Positions 33,534 through 41,676 of a stretch of DNA of 64,000 bases are shown in pieces. This stretch comes from a virus. How positions within the stretch are numbered: the first letter of the stretch is position 1; each line of letters begins with the position of its first letter. The notes beneath the pieces were generated by a model. That model was given only the letters and a program-made list of their open reading frames with translations. It did not search any database and was not told the DNA's origin. A program made the position numbers and the translations under genes. The stretch lies in the IMG/VR virus record IMGVR_UViG_3300009605_000020, positions 1 to 64,000 of that record; one strand, written 5' to 3'.

Positions 33534-33718
33534 TAATTAACTCCCTTGAGGCGCGCCACTGTATCAACTATAGTTTGGCCGCCGATATATACCGTGGTTA
33601 TAATAACCCAATCGCCAGAAGTTAAATCCGCAAACAATAATAATGCCGTGGCGGTTGCCCAGGCCAAAAGCTTACGAGAAACTAACTTGTTTAATCCTCT
33701 ATCTAAAAGATGTCTCAT
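33533..33718 (-). CDS. Holin-like small membrane protein
   Basis: A 61-aa protein with two hydrophobic segments: RKLLAWATATALLLFADL and WVIITTVYIGGQTIVDTVA. Size, spacing and short charged ends fit small phage holins, which open the inner membrane at a set time. I start at ATG 33718 with AAAGGAG seven nt upstream; the in-frame TTG at 33736 would put the ribosome site inside the coding region. An ACTAATTA element lies 20 nt before the start, giving the cassette its own candidate promoter. Confidence 0.65.
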   Translation of the reverse strand: MRHLLDRGLNKLVSRKLLAWATATALLLFADLTSGDWVIITTVYIGGQTIVDTVARLKGVN

Positions 33719-33738
33719 GATATCTCTCCTTTTCAATA

Positions 33739-33746
33739 TAATTAGT
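33739..33746 (-). promoter_or_regulatory. ACTAWWTA intergenic element (ACTAATTA) before lysis cassette
   Basis: ACTAATTA on the coding strand, 20 nt before the holin-like ATG, in the gap after the recombination nuclease gene. Late-type expression of the lysis and packaging genes would follow if the motif is a promoter (inference). Confidence 0.55.
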
Positions 33747-33773
33747 TCGGAGAGATGAACCAGGCGAGATTAT

Positions 33774-36700
33774 TTACTGTACGACCTTAGCATAGTTTCC
33801 TGGCTTCTCGATTATAATTTGAGTATCCACACAATCTTTCAGATTATCTAGATGTGAGATCAGAACCACAGTCTTGAAGTAAGACTTGATTAACTCAAGA
33901 ATCCGAACAAACCCCTCCATATTATCTGCGTCCAAAGCTGTGCCCGGCTCGTCAAGAATAAAAATATCTCCCTTGGGCAAATTAGAAACCGACAGGAGTG
34001 CCAAACGAATAGCCATAGCAGCAATTGTTTTCTCTGCGCCGGAGCCCATTTCAATCGGCCTTGGATCATGCTTGGGGTGCTTAATAAAAATATTAAGTCT
34101 GGCGCCGTCATCTTCAAAAAACGCTTCGAATGAAACTATATTAGCTAAAACCTTAGCAATTTCATTATTAATAGCGGGCAGCTGCTTTTTAATTATATCA
34201 TAAGCAATCCCATTTGAGTGCATGCAACGCAAGTAAAGATCATAGGCGGCATATTCTTGCCGGATATCCCTCATTTCTTTTTGTTGCTCTGTCAAATTTT
34301 TGAGTTTCTGGTCTAGTGACCCCTTCCTACTATAATAATTTAATGTTAGCTTCTTGTAAGCATCGCGATGATTTTTATGTGCAGCTAACTTATCAAGAAT
34401 TCTTTGACGCTTATCTGTGAGATGCTCAAAGTTTTCAATCGTTTCTCTGTTTTCCTCATATTCTTCAATTTTGTTTTGCAAGGAAAATAGTTCATTTTCA
34501 TATAAAAGAATCTCAGCATTAGATCTCTCATAAAGTACTTGTTCATCTTTGAGAGATAATTCCTCCGTGGTTCGAACAGCGACAACATCATTATACTTAC
34601 GTCGATTCTCTGAAACCATAAGAGGGTCTAGGACCTTTAGCCCCGACCTTAAGCTTTTGATTACATCAACCTGAGCAAGAGCATTTTCTTGAACTTTCTT
34701 GATTCCTTTTTTTGCCTGATGTGCGTCATGTATAAATTTGCACATCGGAAAGCTATCTCCGCAGGGCACCTCATCTAGTAATTTTAATTTGGTATTTTGA
34801 GAATTAAAATCCTTTTGAAGAAGCTTCGCCTTATTAACAGTAGCATCCAAAAGCTTTTGTTTGGCTTCTATTTGTTCTTGTCTATAGTCTAAATCGTCAA
34901 TATCAAACTCACCAAGAAACCGCTGCAGTCTTTTCAAATGCCTTTTTGTTTTCTGGATGCCGACCTTTCTTTCTAGGTTTGCTTTTTTAGTTTGCTCTAG
35001 TTTTTGTGTTAACGTAATTTTCTTTTGTTGTGCCTCAAGAATATCTATAATGCCTGTGGGAATCGATTCTATTACTTCATTGGCTTCTACAAGATCTTCT
35101 TCTAAAGTAGATATCTCTTCTAAAGCGGACTCACACTTCTTCTCATGTAAGCCGAGTTCAAGTTGAGTTTTTTCTATCTCTTCCTTTACGTTGGCGATAT
35201 TCTCATCAAAATTTTTATCACCAATGCGGCGTAGTACGCCCTTAAGATCCGCACTGTCTTCCTTAGAGAGTCTAAACTTTTTCTCAAAAACTTCTAAATC
35301 TAAAAACTTGGCAAGTATCTCTTTCCGGCGAGTGGAACCTTCCTTAATAAAAGAAAGAGAATCTAGCTGGGAAGCCATAGATGTTAAAAGAAAATCTTCT
35401 ATGGTTCCAAAATGCTTCCTAATGGCAGCGTCAGTCTTTATACGAGATGTGTCGTTAAGTCCTATGGTTTCATCCATGACGGGATCATAATAATCAAAAT
35501 CTAGATCTGTCTTTGCTTCCAGCGATTCTTCGCCCTTTAATTTCTTGGTATACTTTTCTGAGCGGCGAGAAATCGTATATACTTTGTTTCCTATTTGAAG
35601 CGTAAGTTTCCCGCTGCAGCTGTTCCTATTCTGGTTGATTACATTTAGATTCTTTCGTTCATTTTTTGAAGTGGTATTAAACAAGGTATATAATAGGCCA
35701 TCAATAATGCTAGATTTACCAGAATAGTTTTTACCGAATACGCCGACGATCCCACTTAGCTTTTCAAAATCTATTTTGTTGTTCTTGCCATAATTAAAAA
35801 GATTATCCCACTCAAAACTGTTAAGTTTCCAATTAACATTTCGTGCTACATCCTCTGAGGCCTCTGCCATAGAGTTATATTTTTGGTTCAGAGCAAACAC
35901 TCTTTCCATTAAATCATCAGAAACCTCATAGTCTTTTAGGTATTCTTTCATAAGTTTTTCTTGAACAGAAATGTCTCGTAGGTTCTCTCTAAAGAAGCCA
36001 TTGCCATTTATATCTATTGTGCCCCTTTGGCCGGCTGCTCTATTTAAAAAAGTAATGCTTTCGGGCGCAAATCGGTGTTTGGCAACTTCTACGGCGCGCT
36101 TCATAACGTTCAAAGGGAGGTTATTGTTGCTTACAAGCCTCAGGCGGGCTCCTGGTGCGATTTGGGTACCTTTGGGCATCCTACCCCTCGGAGTCAGCAC
36201 AATCGTCACAAATGGCCGCGGGTTAAGCAATTTTATATGTTTTACCTTAAAAATGTCCTTATTTTCGATTTCCCATATCAAAAACCCCTTATCGTTTGTC
36301 TCTCCGTGATTTTGCTGTACAATGGATCCGCAATAACGAACTCGGCCTTCGTGATCGAGAATTTGATTAGTTTTGTGAATGTCTCCGAGCATCGCATAGT
36401 CGTGACCTTCGAATATTGAAACGTCGTGATCGCCATGATCCATGACCCAGCCAATGTCAGTCTTCACCCCCATAATGGATCCGTGATAAACAGCAATATT
36501 AATTTTGCTAGGATCTGTGGGAGCTACCCAATTCTCTTCATCAAAGACAGACAACACATTCATAACGAGACCGGGCGCCATTTCCACCTCTCCGGAGTTT
36601 TTTAACAAATGAAGATTCGGATGTTGCAATGCATTTACTATTGGGGTAATAGCATCTTGTCGTGACGAATTACGAAGATTCCCATCGTGATTACCAAGAA

Positions 36701-36929
36701 TTACATATGTAGGTGCAATGCCCGCGAGAGTAGATAAAAACTCAGAACACAGCTCAACAAATTCTGGTGATATCTGCGTTTTGGTGTGAGCAATATCTCC
36801 GCCGATATATATAAAGTCAACTTTTTCTTCTCGAAGACTTTCATACATAGAGTCAAATATCTTTCGATATTCGTAGTGATATTTAAGATTCTTGATGTGA
36901 ACATCAGCACAGTGTGCAATTTTATACAT
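33774..36929 (-). CDS. Fused SbcD/Mre11 (gp47) nuclease and SbcC/Rad50 (gp46) ATPase
   Basis: A 1051-aa single chain that joins the two subunits of a recombination exonuclease. Residues 1-300 are the metallophosphoesterase: D9/H11 (CADVHIKN), GGDIAH at 43-48, GNHD at 79-82, H149 (YHGS) and GDIHK at 182-186. Residues about 390-1051 are the SMC-like ATPase: Walker A FGKNYSGKSS (~398-407), long antiparallel coiled coils, a hook CGDSFPMC near residue 725, signature SGAEKTIAAMA (~960) and Walker B IFILDEPGTALD (~988). T4 needs gp46 and gp47 for recombination-dependent replication and host DNA breakdown. The hook spacing C-x6-C differs from the usual CxxC. Confidence 0.93.
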   Translation of the reverse strand: MYKIAHCADVHIKNLKYHYEYRKIFDSMYESLREEKVDFIYIGGDIAHTKTQISPEFVELCSEFLSTLAGIAPTYVILGNHDGNLRNSSRQDAITPIVNALQHPNLHLLKNSGEVEMAPGLVMNVLSVFDEENWVAPTDPSKINIAVYHGSIMGVKTDIGWVMDHGDHDVSIFEGHDYAMLGDIHKTNQILDHEGRVRYCGSIVQQNHGETNDKGFLIWEIENKDIFKVKHIKLLNPRPFVTIVLTPRGRMPKGTQIAPGARLRLVSNNNLPLNVMKRAVEVAKHRFAPESITFLNRAAGQRGTIDINGNGFFRENLRDISVQEKLMKEYLKDYEVSDDLMERVFALNQKYNSMAEASEDVARNVNWKLNSFEWDNLFNYGKNNKIDFEKLSGIVGVFGKNYSGKSSIIDGLLYTLFNTTSKNERKNLNVINQNRNSCSGKLTLQIGNKVYTISRRSEKYTKKLKGEESLEAKTDLDFDYYDPVMDETIGLNDTSRIKTDAAIRKHFGTIEDFLLTSMASQLDSLSFIKEGSTRRKEILAKFLDLEVFEKKFRLSKEDSADLKGVLRRIGDKNFDENIANVKEEIEKTQLELGLHEKKCESALEEISTLEEDLVEANEVIESIPTGIIDILEAQQKKITLTQKLEQTKKANLERKVGIQKTKRHLKRLQRFLGEFDIDDLDYRQEQIEAKQKLLDATVNKAKLLQKDFNSQNTKLKLLDEVPCGDSFPMCKFIHDAHQAKKGIKKVQENALAQVDVIKSLRSGLKVLDPLMVSENRRKYNDVVAVRTTEELSLKDEQVLYERSNAEILLYENELFSLQNKIEEYEENRETIENFEHLTDKRQRILDKLAAHKNHRDAYKKLTLNYYSRKGSLDQKLKNLTEQQKEMRDIRQEYAAYDLYLRCMHSNGIAYDIIKKQLPAINNEIAKVLANIVSFEAFFEDDGARLNIFIKHPKHDPRPIEMGSGAEKTIAAMAIRLALLSVSNLPKGDIFILDEPGTALDADNMEGFVRILELIKSYFKTVVLISHLDNLKDCVDTQIIIEKPGNYAKVVQ

Positions 36930-36939
36930 AGAGTTTTCT

Positions 36940-37866
36940 TTAAGCTAAAATCGAATGTTGAAGCAAATTATCAAAATTCATTCGAACAGCTTTCTTTTTT
37001 CTTTCTTCGAATTCTGGGCGTGGCATTTCTCCAACATCTTTATAAGGATATATGTTCACCTTATACAATTCGATATCATATGTCAAGAGATTTTTAATAA
37101 TTTGTAATGACTTCTTTTCAGCATCCGGATCTAACGCTATATAAACAGAAGCATCGTTTTTTACTATTTTTTGGAAAAGACGAGAATCCATTCGCAGAGT
37201 AGAACCCAGCAAAGGAATAGAGTTGCTGCCTGCCACAATTGCATCGAATACTCCCTCCACTAAAGTTATATCTGACGTCCAATCAATAAAAAGATCATTA
37301 AACACCACATCTCTATCGACAGGTGGATTTTTATATTTTGGATAGCCTTCATTATATGTGCGCGATATAAAATAGTTAACATTTCCGTCTTCATTAAATG
37401 AGGGAACAATAATACGATTTTCATATTCTCCCGAAGAACAATATCCGATCTTCCACCAAATTATATCTTTCTTGGTTATGTCCCTCTCTTTTAAATACTT
37501 CCTCGCCATAAAACCCGTAGGCGGCAACTTCTTATTTGCTAAAGAAATATATTCTTCCGGCAACGAGGTGGTTTGTTCTTCCTCTACTTTTTCTCCGAAC
37601 AATTCTTCAAAGGCTGAGTAATCTATATCTTCTTCAAATTGTAGCCAAGCTTGGCGGTGTTTATAGCTACCAAACCTTCTTACAAGGTGATAGATATTTG
37701 GACCGCGCGAGTCGCAAACCCAACACTTAAAAACATTCTTTTTTATATTGATTGAGAGCTTAGGTTTATGATGATCGCAATACGGACAATGAAAAATTCT
37801 CTCCTCATTAGATCTACGACCTTGGCCGAGAATTTCGTTTAAGATTCTAAGTTTCTCTGCTTCCAT
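36940..37866 (-). CDS. DNA primase, CHC2 zinc finger plus TOPRIM (gp61/DnaG type)
   Basis: A 308-aa primase. Zinc finger: FHCPYCDHHKPK (~25-36) and FKCWVCDSRG (~44-53). TOPRIM core: TLVEGVFDAIVAG with the E-G-x-x-D pattern (~199-211) and YIALDPDAEKKS with D-x-D (~242-253). Primases make RNA primers for lagging strands; T4 gp61 pairs with helicase gp41, which is not in this window. I start at ATG 37866 rather than the in-frame TTG at 37875. The gene overlaps the resolvase end by 28 nt, without a clear Shine-Dalgarno site, so translational coupling is likely. Confidence 0.9.
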   Translation of the reverse strand: MEAEKLRILNEILGQGRRSNEERIFHCPYCDHHKPKLSINIKKNVFKCWVCDSRGPNIYHLVRRFGSYKHRQAWLQFEEDIDYSAFEELFGEKVEEEQTTSLPEEYISLANKKLPPTGFMARKYLKERDITKKDIIWWKIGYCSSGEYENRIIVPSFNEDGNVNYFISRTYNEGYPKYKNPPVDRDVVFNDLFIDWTSDITLVEGVFDAIVAGSNSIPLLGSTLRMDSRLFQKIVKNDASVYIALDPDAEKKSLQIIKNLLTYDIELYKVNIYPYKDVGEMPRPEFEERKKKAVRMNFDNLLQHSILA

Positions 37867-38372
37867 AAACCACAACCAGCCATGGCAACCACCAGGCTAT
37901 CGGCTCTATCGCTATAGCCCGCCTTTGGATTTCCATACTTAGTATATTCTACATCAAACTCGGGTACTTTGTCAAGCACAAACTTCAAAACTTCTTCTTT
38001 TGCTTTGGCGCCCCGGGGTATTCTTATCCCATTTAGTTTGCGAGCTTCGTTAGCGCCCACATATTCAGGCTCGATACCAAATATGTTATAAACAATCAAT
38101 GAAGCCATTCCATTAAAGCGTTGAAGTGTGGCCATTGTTTTTGCGCTTGAGCGGCCGCTTTTGAAAAATGTAAATGGTTGCTCAATCCAAATCTCTTGAA
38201 CCACTAGTGGCGGATGTTTTCTGGCAATAAGAAACTTCTTAAGAGTTTCTGCTTTTTCAAATAAACCTTTTTTCTTTCTTAAATCACAGTGATCACATAA
38301 AATAATATCACCATTTTTATTTATGCATGTGACGCCCACAATGCTGGTACTAATGTCAAGCCCCAAAAACAT
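37839..38372 (-). CDS. RuvC-like Holliday junction resolvase
   Basis: A 177-aa RNase H-fold nuclease. Acidic residues fit the RuvC set: D6 in FLGLDISTS, E64 in IWIEQP, and D155/D158 in YSDRADSLVVAMAG. Resolvases trim branched DNA before packaging. T4 uses endonuclease VII (gp49) for this job, so this phage has a different enzyme at that step. It overlaps the last base(s) of the preceding structural gene and the primase start. It heads the recombination-primase-resolvase group inside late genes. Confidence 0.88.
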   Translation of the reverse strand: MFLGLDISTSIVGVTCINKNGDIILCDHCDLRKKKGLFEKAETLKKFLIARKHPPLVVQEIWIEQPFTFFKSGRSSAKTMATLQRFNGMASLIVYNIFGIEPEYVGANEARKLNGIRIPRGAKAKEEVLKFVLDKVPEFDVEYTKYGNPKAGYSDRADSLVVAMAGCGLWKQRNLES

Positions 38373-39607
38373 TAAATATCCAATTTAAACTTAAAGGTAA
38401 ACTCTCGATTGGGGGTTTTTTTCACTGGGTTCGCCACTTTCGCTATAGCTATCAAATTTTTATTTTCGTCATATATGCCAACTTTCGATATATATGTCGT
38501 CTTTTCGAAACTTGCTGTAGGATCATTATACGATGAACTTACAATATTTTTAATGCTTCTGTCGGGATTTTCCAGAAAGATTTGGTTATCGCTAGGATTG
38601 CTACTGGATACCGGAAATGATAAAAATGTAGGATTGTTGGAGTGATTTAGTTCGCTCTTGGGCGCTGTGGCCAACATAGTGATTGTCTGTATTTTGGTGG
38701 TACCAGACATCTTCATGGTAAACATTGAATTGGGTGCTATAACCGAACCTGAAATAGACTGCGCGAAATAGACCCAACGAGGAAAATCCCCAAACCCTGT
38801 TACGTATTCATCCGTTACGGAGGATAAAGCCCAGCTCCCCGTTAAAACTAGAAATCCTTCATTGTATAAAACGACGCCGGCGACACCACCAACGTTGGGT
38901 CCATAAGTTTCTATCAACTCTCCATTTTTCTTGGTATCTTGCAGCCTTCCGGCAAGCGTCCCCGTAATATAAAATCCTAAATCCACTGTTCCTTTCTTTA
39001 TTTCTGAACCGTAAAAGATTGAAGGCACAGAAACAAGACCGGTCGCGACCGTATCTAAGTCGCGCGCTGAGTTTGAATAGGCATATTCTGAAGTAAGATA
39101 AGTATAATAGTTAAGGGTGTTCTTCAAAGTAAAGAGGTGGGTGGTGCTTCCCGCAACAAAAGGATTGGCCGCTGTAGCCATAGCCTGTGTGGAAGGAGTT
39201 TGACGGGGTGCTCCTGCGGCATAATATTCTTTCGAAACGGAGGCCGACATGGGATAATAGAATTCTATAATGGCGCCGTAAGCCATATCATCAAACGTTT
39301 TTGTTGATACCGATTTAAAAGCGGTCCTTGTACCATCTTTGACAACCCAGGGATAGATGAGCCCCGTATTTTCTACCAGCCCTATGCGAGGAGGAGAGCC
39401 CACCGGTGGACTAAGTCTGTCGATATTATATTCGTATAAGCTAATATTGCCGGGGGGAACGTCCCTAATTGGATTTGTGTTAGCGCCGGATATTACAGCT
39501 TCATTGTTGTAGTAAGCACTTCCACTAAATATTACAAATTCTACTTGAGGATAAGTTCTGATCGTATTGACGAAGATATCATTTTCTTCAAACTTATAAA
39601 ACGGCAT
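38372..39607 (-). CDS. Baseplate/tail structural protein, C-terminal domain shared with neighbour
   Basis: A 411-aa beta-rich protein. Its C-terminal 130 residues (ELNHSNNPTFLSFPVS, TTYISKVGIYDENKNLIAIA, KKTPNREFTFKFKLDI) align with the neighbour's C-terminus. The middle has SEIKKGTVDLGFYITG, also paralleled there. I recall this C-terminal pattern from a widespread family of marine phage virion proteins. Short N-terminus MPFYKFEENDIFVNTIRTYP differs between the two. Placement in the baseplate block suggests fibre or baseplate periphery. Confidence 0.7.
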   Translation of the reverse strand: MPFYKFEENDIFVNTIRTYPQVEFVIFSGSAYYNNEAVISGANTNPIRDVPPGNISLYEYNIDRLSPPVGSPPRIGLVENTGLIYPWVVKDGTRTAFKSVSTKTFDDMAYGAIIEFYYPMSASVSKEYYAAGAPRQTPSTQAMATAANPFVAGSTTHLFTLKNTLNYYTYLTSEYAYSNSARDLDTVATGLVSVPSIFYGSEIKKGTVDLGFYITGTLAGRLQDTKKNGELIETYGPNVGGVAGVVLYNEGFLVLTGSWALSSVTDEYVTGFGDFPRWVYFAQSISGSVIAPNSMFTMKMSGTTKIQTITMLATAPKSELNHSNNPTFLSFPVSSSNPSDNQIFLENPDRSIKNIVSSSYNDPTASFEKTTYISKVGIYDENKNLIAIAKVANPVKKTPNREFTFKFKLDI

Positions 39608-39615
39608 CGCATTCC

Positions 39616-40647
39616 TTAATAATCCAATCTCACCCTTAGCGTGAATTCATTACTAGAATCCTTTTTCAAAGGTTCGGAGAGCTTCGCCACAGCTAGTAGC
39701 TCATTAGAAGGAGAATACAGGCCGACCGTCGTTGCATATGCAACAGGGTCATTGTCTGCTATTTCTTTGACAACGATCTTACTGGCACTTATGTATGTGG
39801 GATTCGAACTATAATTAAACTCATTATGGTTCGCCCTACAGAAATAAATTGTTGAATTTAATTCGGTAGTGTTGTTAAATTGAATGTTATTCAGCCGATT
39901 TCGCATTCCATCGCATGCGCCAGAAATAGACCCCGAAACCAAATAATCATTGATAGTGCTTTGAGAATAAGCCGGTGTTCCAAAATAGCCGGCCGTGTTC
40001 CCACCAAAAACAGATGCCGTTATAACTGCAATACCGGCCTGGTAATATAACAAACCTACCGGGGTACCACTTCCATCGGAAGCCGTGTGTAGCAGTGTAT
40101 ATTCCCCAGCTGGAGAATTAACCAAATAAGCATTCTTGTTTGCATCGTAAATAGTTAAGGGATTCGCGGGCGCGCTAACCACGCCACCCGTCAATAACGT
40201 CATTCCAAAAGATCCCTTTTTGATTTCATCTTTCGTTAGAAGTCTAGCAAAACTAAAGAATAGAGCTTCGCTTATTTTAGCACCGCCGGTAAGATCTCCA
40301 TCTTGGTCGAACTCCCTAATCGATCCGGTTATATCGTAACCAACCAAAATTTGGGCTAGCTCATTATACATATTAATTTTTTTAGCTTCTTGTACGATTC
40401 CCGCAGATCCTGAAAGAGACGAGTTGGCACTAAAACCGGCCGTCAAATCAAAGATATGATTAGCCGAAGAGCTTAAATAGGGATAGTCATAAACTGACTG
40501 AAACATTCCATGAACATAATTTTTGATATTTAAATTGGGTTCGTAGGTGCCCGACACAATGGTGCCAGTAATTGGAATCGCCTCATGAAGCATCGAACGC
40601 GTTGAAGCGACATCGCTATTGGTTAATGTTTTAAATGTACTTGCCAT
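39616..40647 (-). CDS. Baseplate/tail structural protein, paralogue of downstream gene
   Basis: A 343-aa protein. The N-terminal half contains VHGMFQSVYDYPYLSSSANH and SEALFFSFARLLTKDEIKKG; the C-terminal domain has NEFNYSSNPTYISASKIVVK, YATTVGLYSPSNELLAVAKL and NEFTLRVRLDY, matching the next gene. The shared domain is all-beta. It lies 9 nt before the paralogue's start and 9 nt after the previous gene. I infer a virion role in the tail periphery; exact position unknown. Confidence 0.7.
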   Translation of the reverse strand: MASTFKTLTNSDVASTRSMLHEAIPITGTIVSGTYEPNLNIKNYVHGMFQSVYDYPYLSSSANHIFDLTAGFSANSSLSGSAGIVQEAKKINMYNELAQILVGYDITGSIREFDQDGDLTGGAKISEALFFSFARLLTKDEIKKGSFGMTLLTGGVVSAPANPLTIYDANKNAYLVNSPAGEYTLLHTASDGSGTPVGLLYYQAGIAVITASVFGGNTAGYFGTPAYSQSTINDYLVSGSISGACDGMRNRLNNIQFNNTTELNSTIYFCRANHNEFNYSSNPTYISASKIVVKEIADNDPVAYATTVGLYSPSNELLAVAKLSEPLKKDSSNEFTLRVRLDY

Positions 40648-40656
40648 TTTTATACC

Positions 40657-41631
40657 CTATCCTGTATACCTGACATACCGTATCGGTATATCTATTTTGT
40701 ATCCCGTTGACACCCCTGTGATGCGTACGGGAGAATCTATAAACTTATACTTACCCGCCGCGATGTCCGATCCATCAGAGTTAATAAGATCTGTGGTGCC
40801 TACATGACCCAGCTGATCAAACAAGAAATCACTGGATCTCAATTCTACACTAGATCCAACACGGAAGGCTAGTCGCGTTCCTCGCGGTCCTAAAATAGAT
40901 GAATCAGCTGTAGAGCCTCCGGTGATATATATTACAAAAGCGCCGGCGCCACTTGCTGTTGAGGTGGCTACGTAATAACTAGCTATTTGGTCATCATCTA
41001 TAAAAGAGTAGGCAGCGGGAGCAATTCCAGTTGTGCTGGGCGCTGGCGGCGTGCCTCCGGGGGGGGAATACAACGATCCAAGTCTATTATCCAATTCGAT
41101 AATATAAGCTGTTTCTACCAGATCTGCATTGAGAGCCACATTGGGGCTTATTTCGACGGTATCTAGACCTTGGTCAGCAGCTATATTATTGGGGGTACCT
41201 CCTACCGTTGAGGCATTTAAAATGCCGGGGGAAAGAAAGCCGGAACCCATGCTGGTTAATTGGTCAACTGTAGTCTGGTTAACTGCAGCATAGAAAACGC
41301 CGTCAGAGTGTATTTTTGTATTTCCCTGGTCCCATAATTTAATTACCGGTAAATATAATAGATCGTTTCTATTAATGGACATTAGCTTAGATTTTAAATT
41401 GGATGTATTATTTGTAAAGGCTTCTAGAATTGGGGTCTGCAATATCTGCAAATCGTAGTATGCCGAGCCGTTCGGATTATCGATATCGTATAATCCATAA
41501 TTAATTTCATCGTCTCCTAAAGCAAACTTTGCTATTCGGAAGCTTCCGTCGCCACGCGCGAGCCTCATCCTGCCGGTATCTGTGAGTACCGCATCTAATA
41601 TAATGTCACCTGAATTGTCTAAGAATGCCAT
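40657..41631 (-). CDS. Tail/baseplate structural protein
   Basis: A 324-aa protein opening MAFLDNSGDIILDAVLTDTG, then RMRLARGDGSFRIAKFALGD, DEINYGLYDIDNPNGSAYYD and LQILQTPILEAFTNN. I recall this N-terminus as strongly conserved in marine T4-like phages among virion proteins of unknown role. The C-terminal part is beta-rich with glycine loops. ATG 41631 has AGAGAGGT, and an ACTATTTA element 17 nt upstream starts this group of three structural genes plus the DNA-metabolism island. Confidence 0.75.
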   Translation of the reverse strand: MAFLDNSGDIILDAVLTDTGRMRLARGDGSFRIAKFALGDDEINYGLYDIDNPNGSAYYDLQILQTPILEAFTNNTSNLKSKLMSINRNDLLYLPVIKLWDQGNTKIHSDGVFYAAVNQTTVDQLTSMGSGFLSPGILNASTVGGTPNNIAADQGLDTVEISPNVALNADLVETAYIIELDNRLGSLYSPPGGTPPAPSTTGIAPAAYSFIDDDQIASYYVATSTASGAGAFVIYITGGSTADSSILGPRGTRLAFRVGSSVELRSSDFLFDQLGHVGTTDLINSDGSDIAAGKYKFIDSPVRITGVSTGYKIDIPIRYVRYTG

Positions 41632-41648
41632 AAAATAACCTCTCTCTA

Positions 41649-41656
41649 TAAATAGT
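41649..41656 (-). promoter_or_regulatory. ACTAWWTA intergenic element (ACTATTTA) within baseplate block
   Basis: ACTATTTA on the coding strand 17 nt before the 324-aa gene's ATG, in a 45-nt gap. It is the only such element seen between the window's right edge and 33746. Confidence 0.55.
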
Positions 41657-41676
41657 TAATAAATCAATAACTTGCC

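Noticed and set aside
33719-33736. TTG start giving a six-residue longer holin-like protein
   Set aside because: The AAAGGAG ribosome site would lie within the coding region; ATG 33718 is correctly spaced from it.
37867-37875. TTG start for the primase
   Set aside because: An in-frame ATG follows three codons later and the extra residues add nothing to the zinc finger domain.
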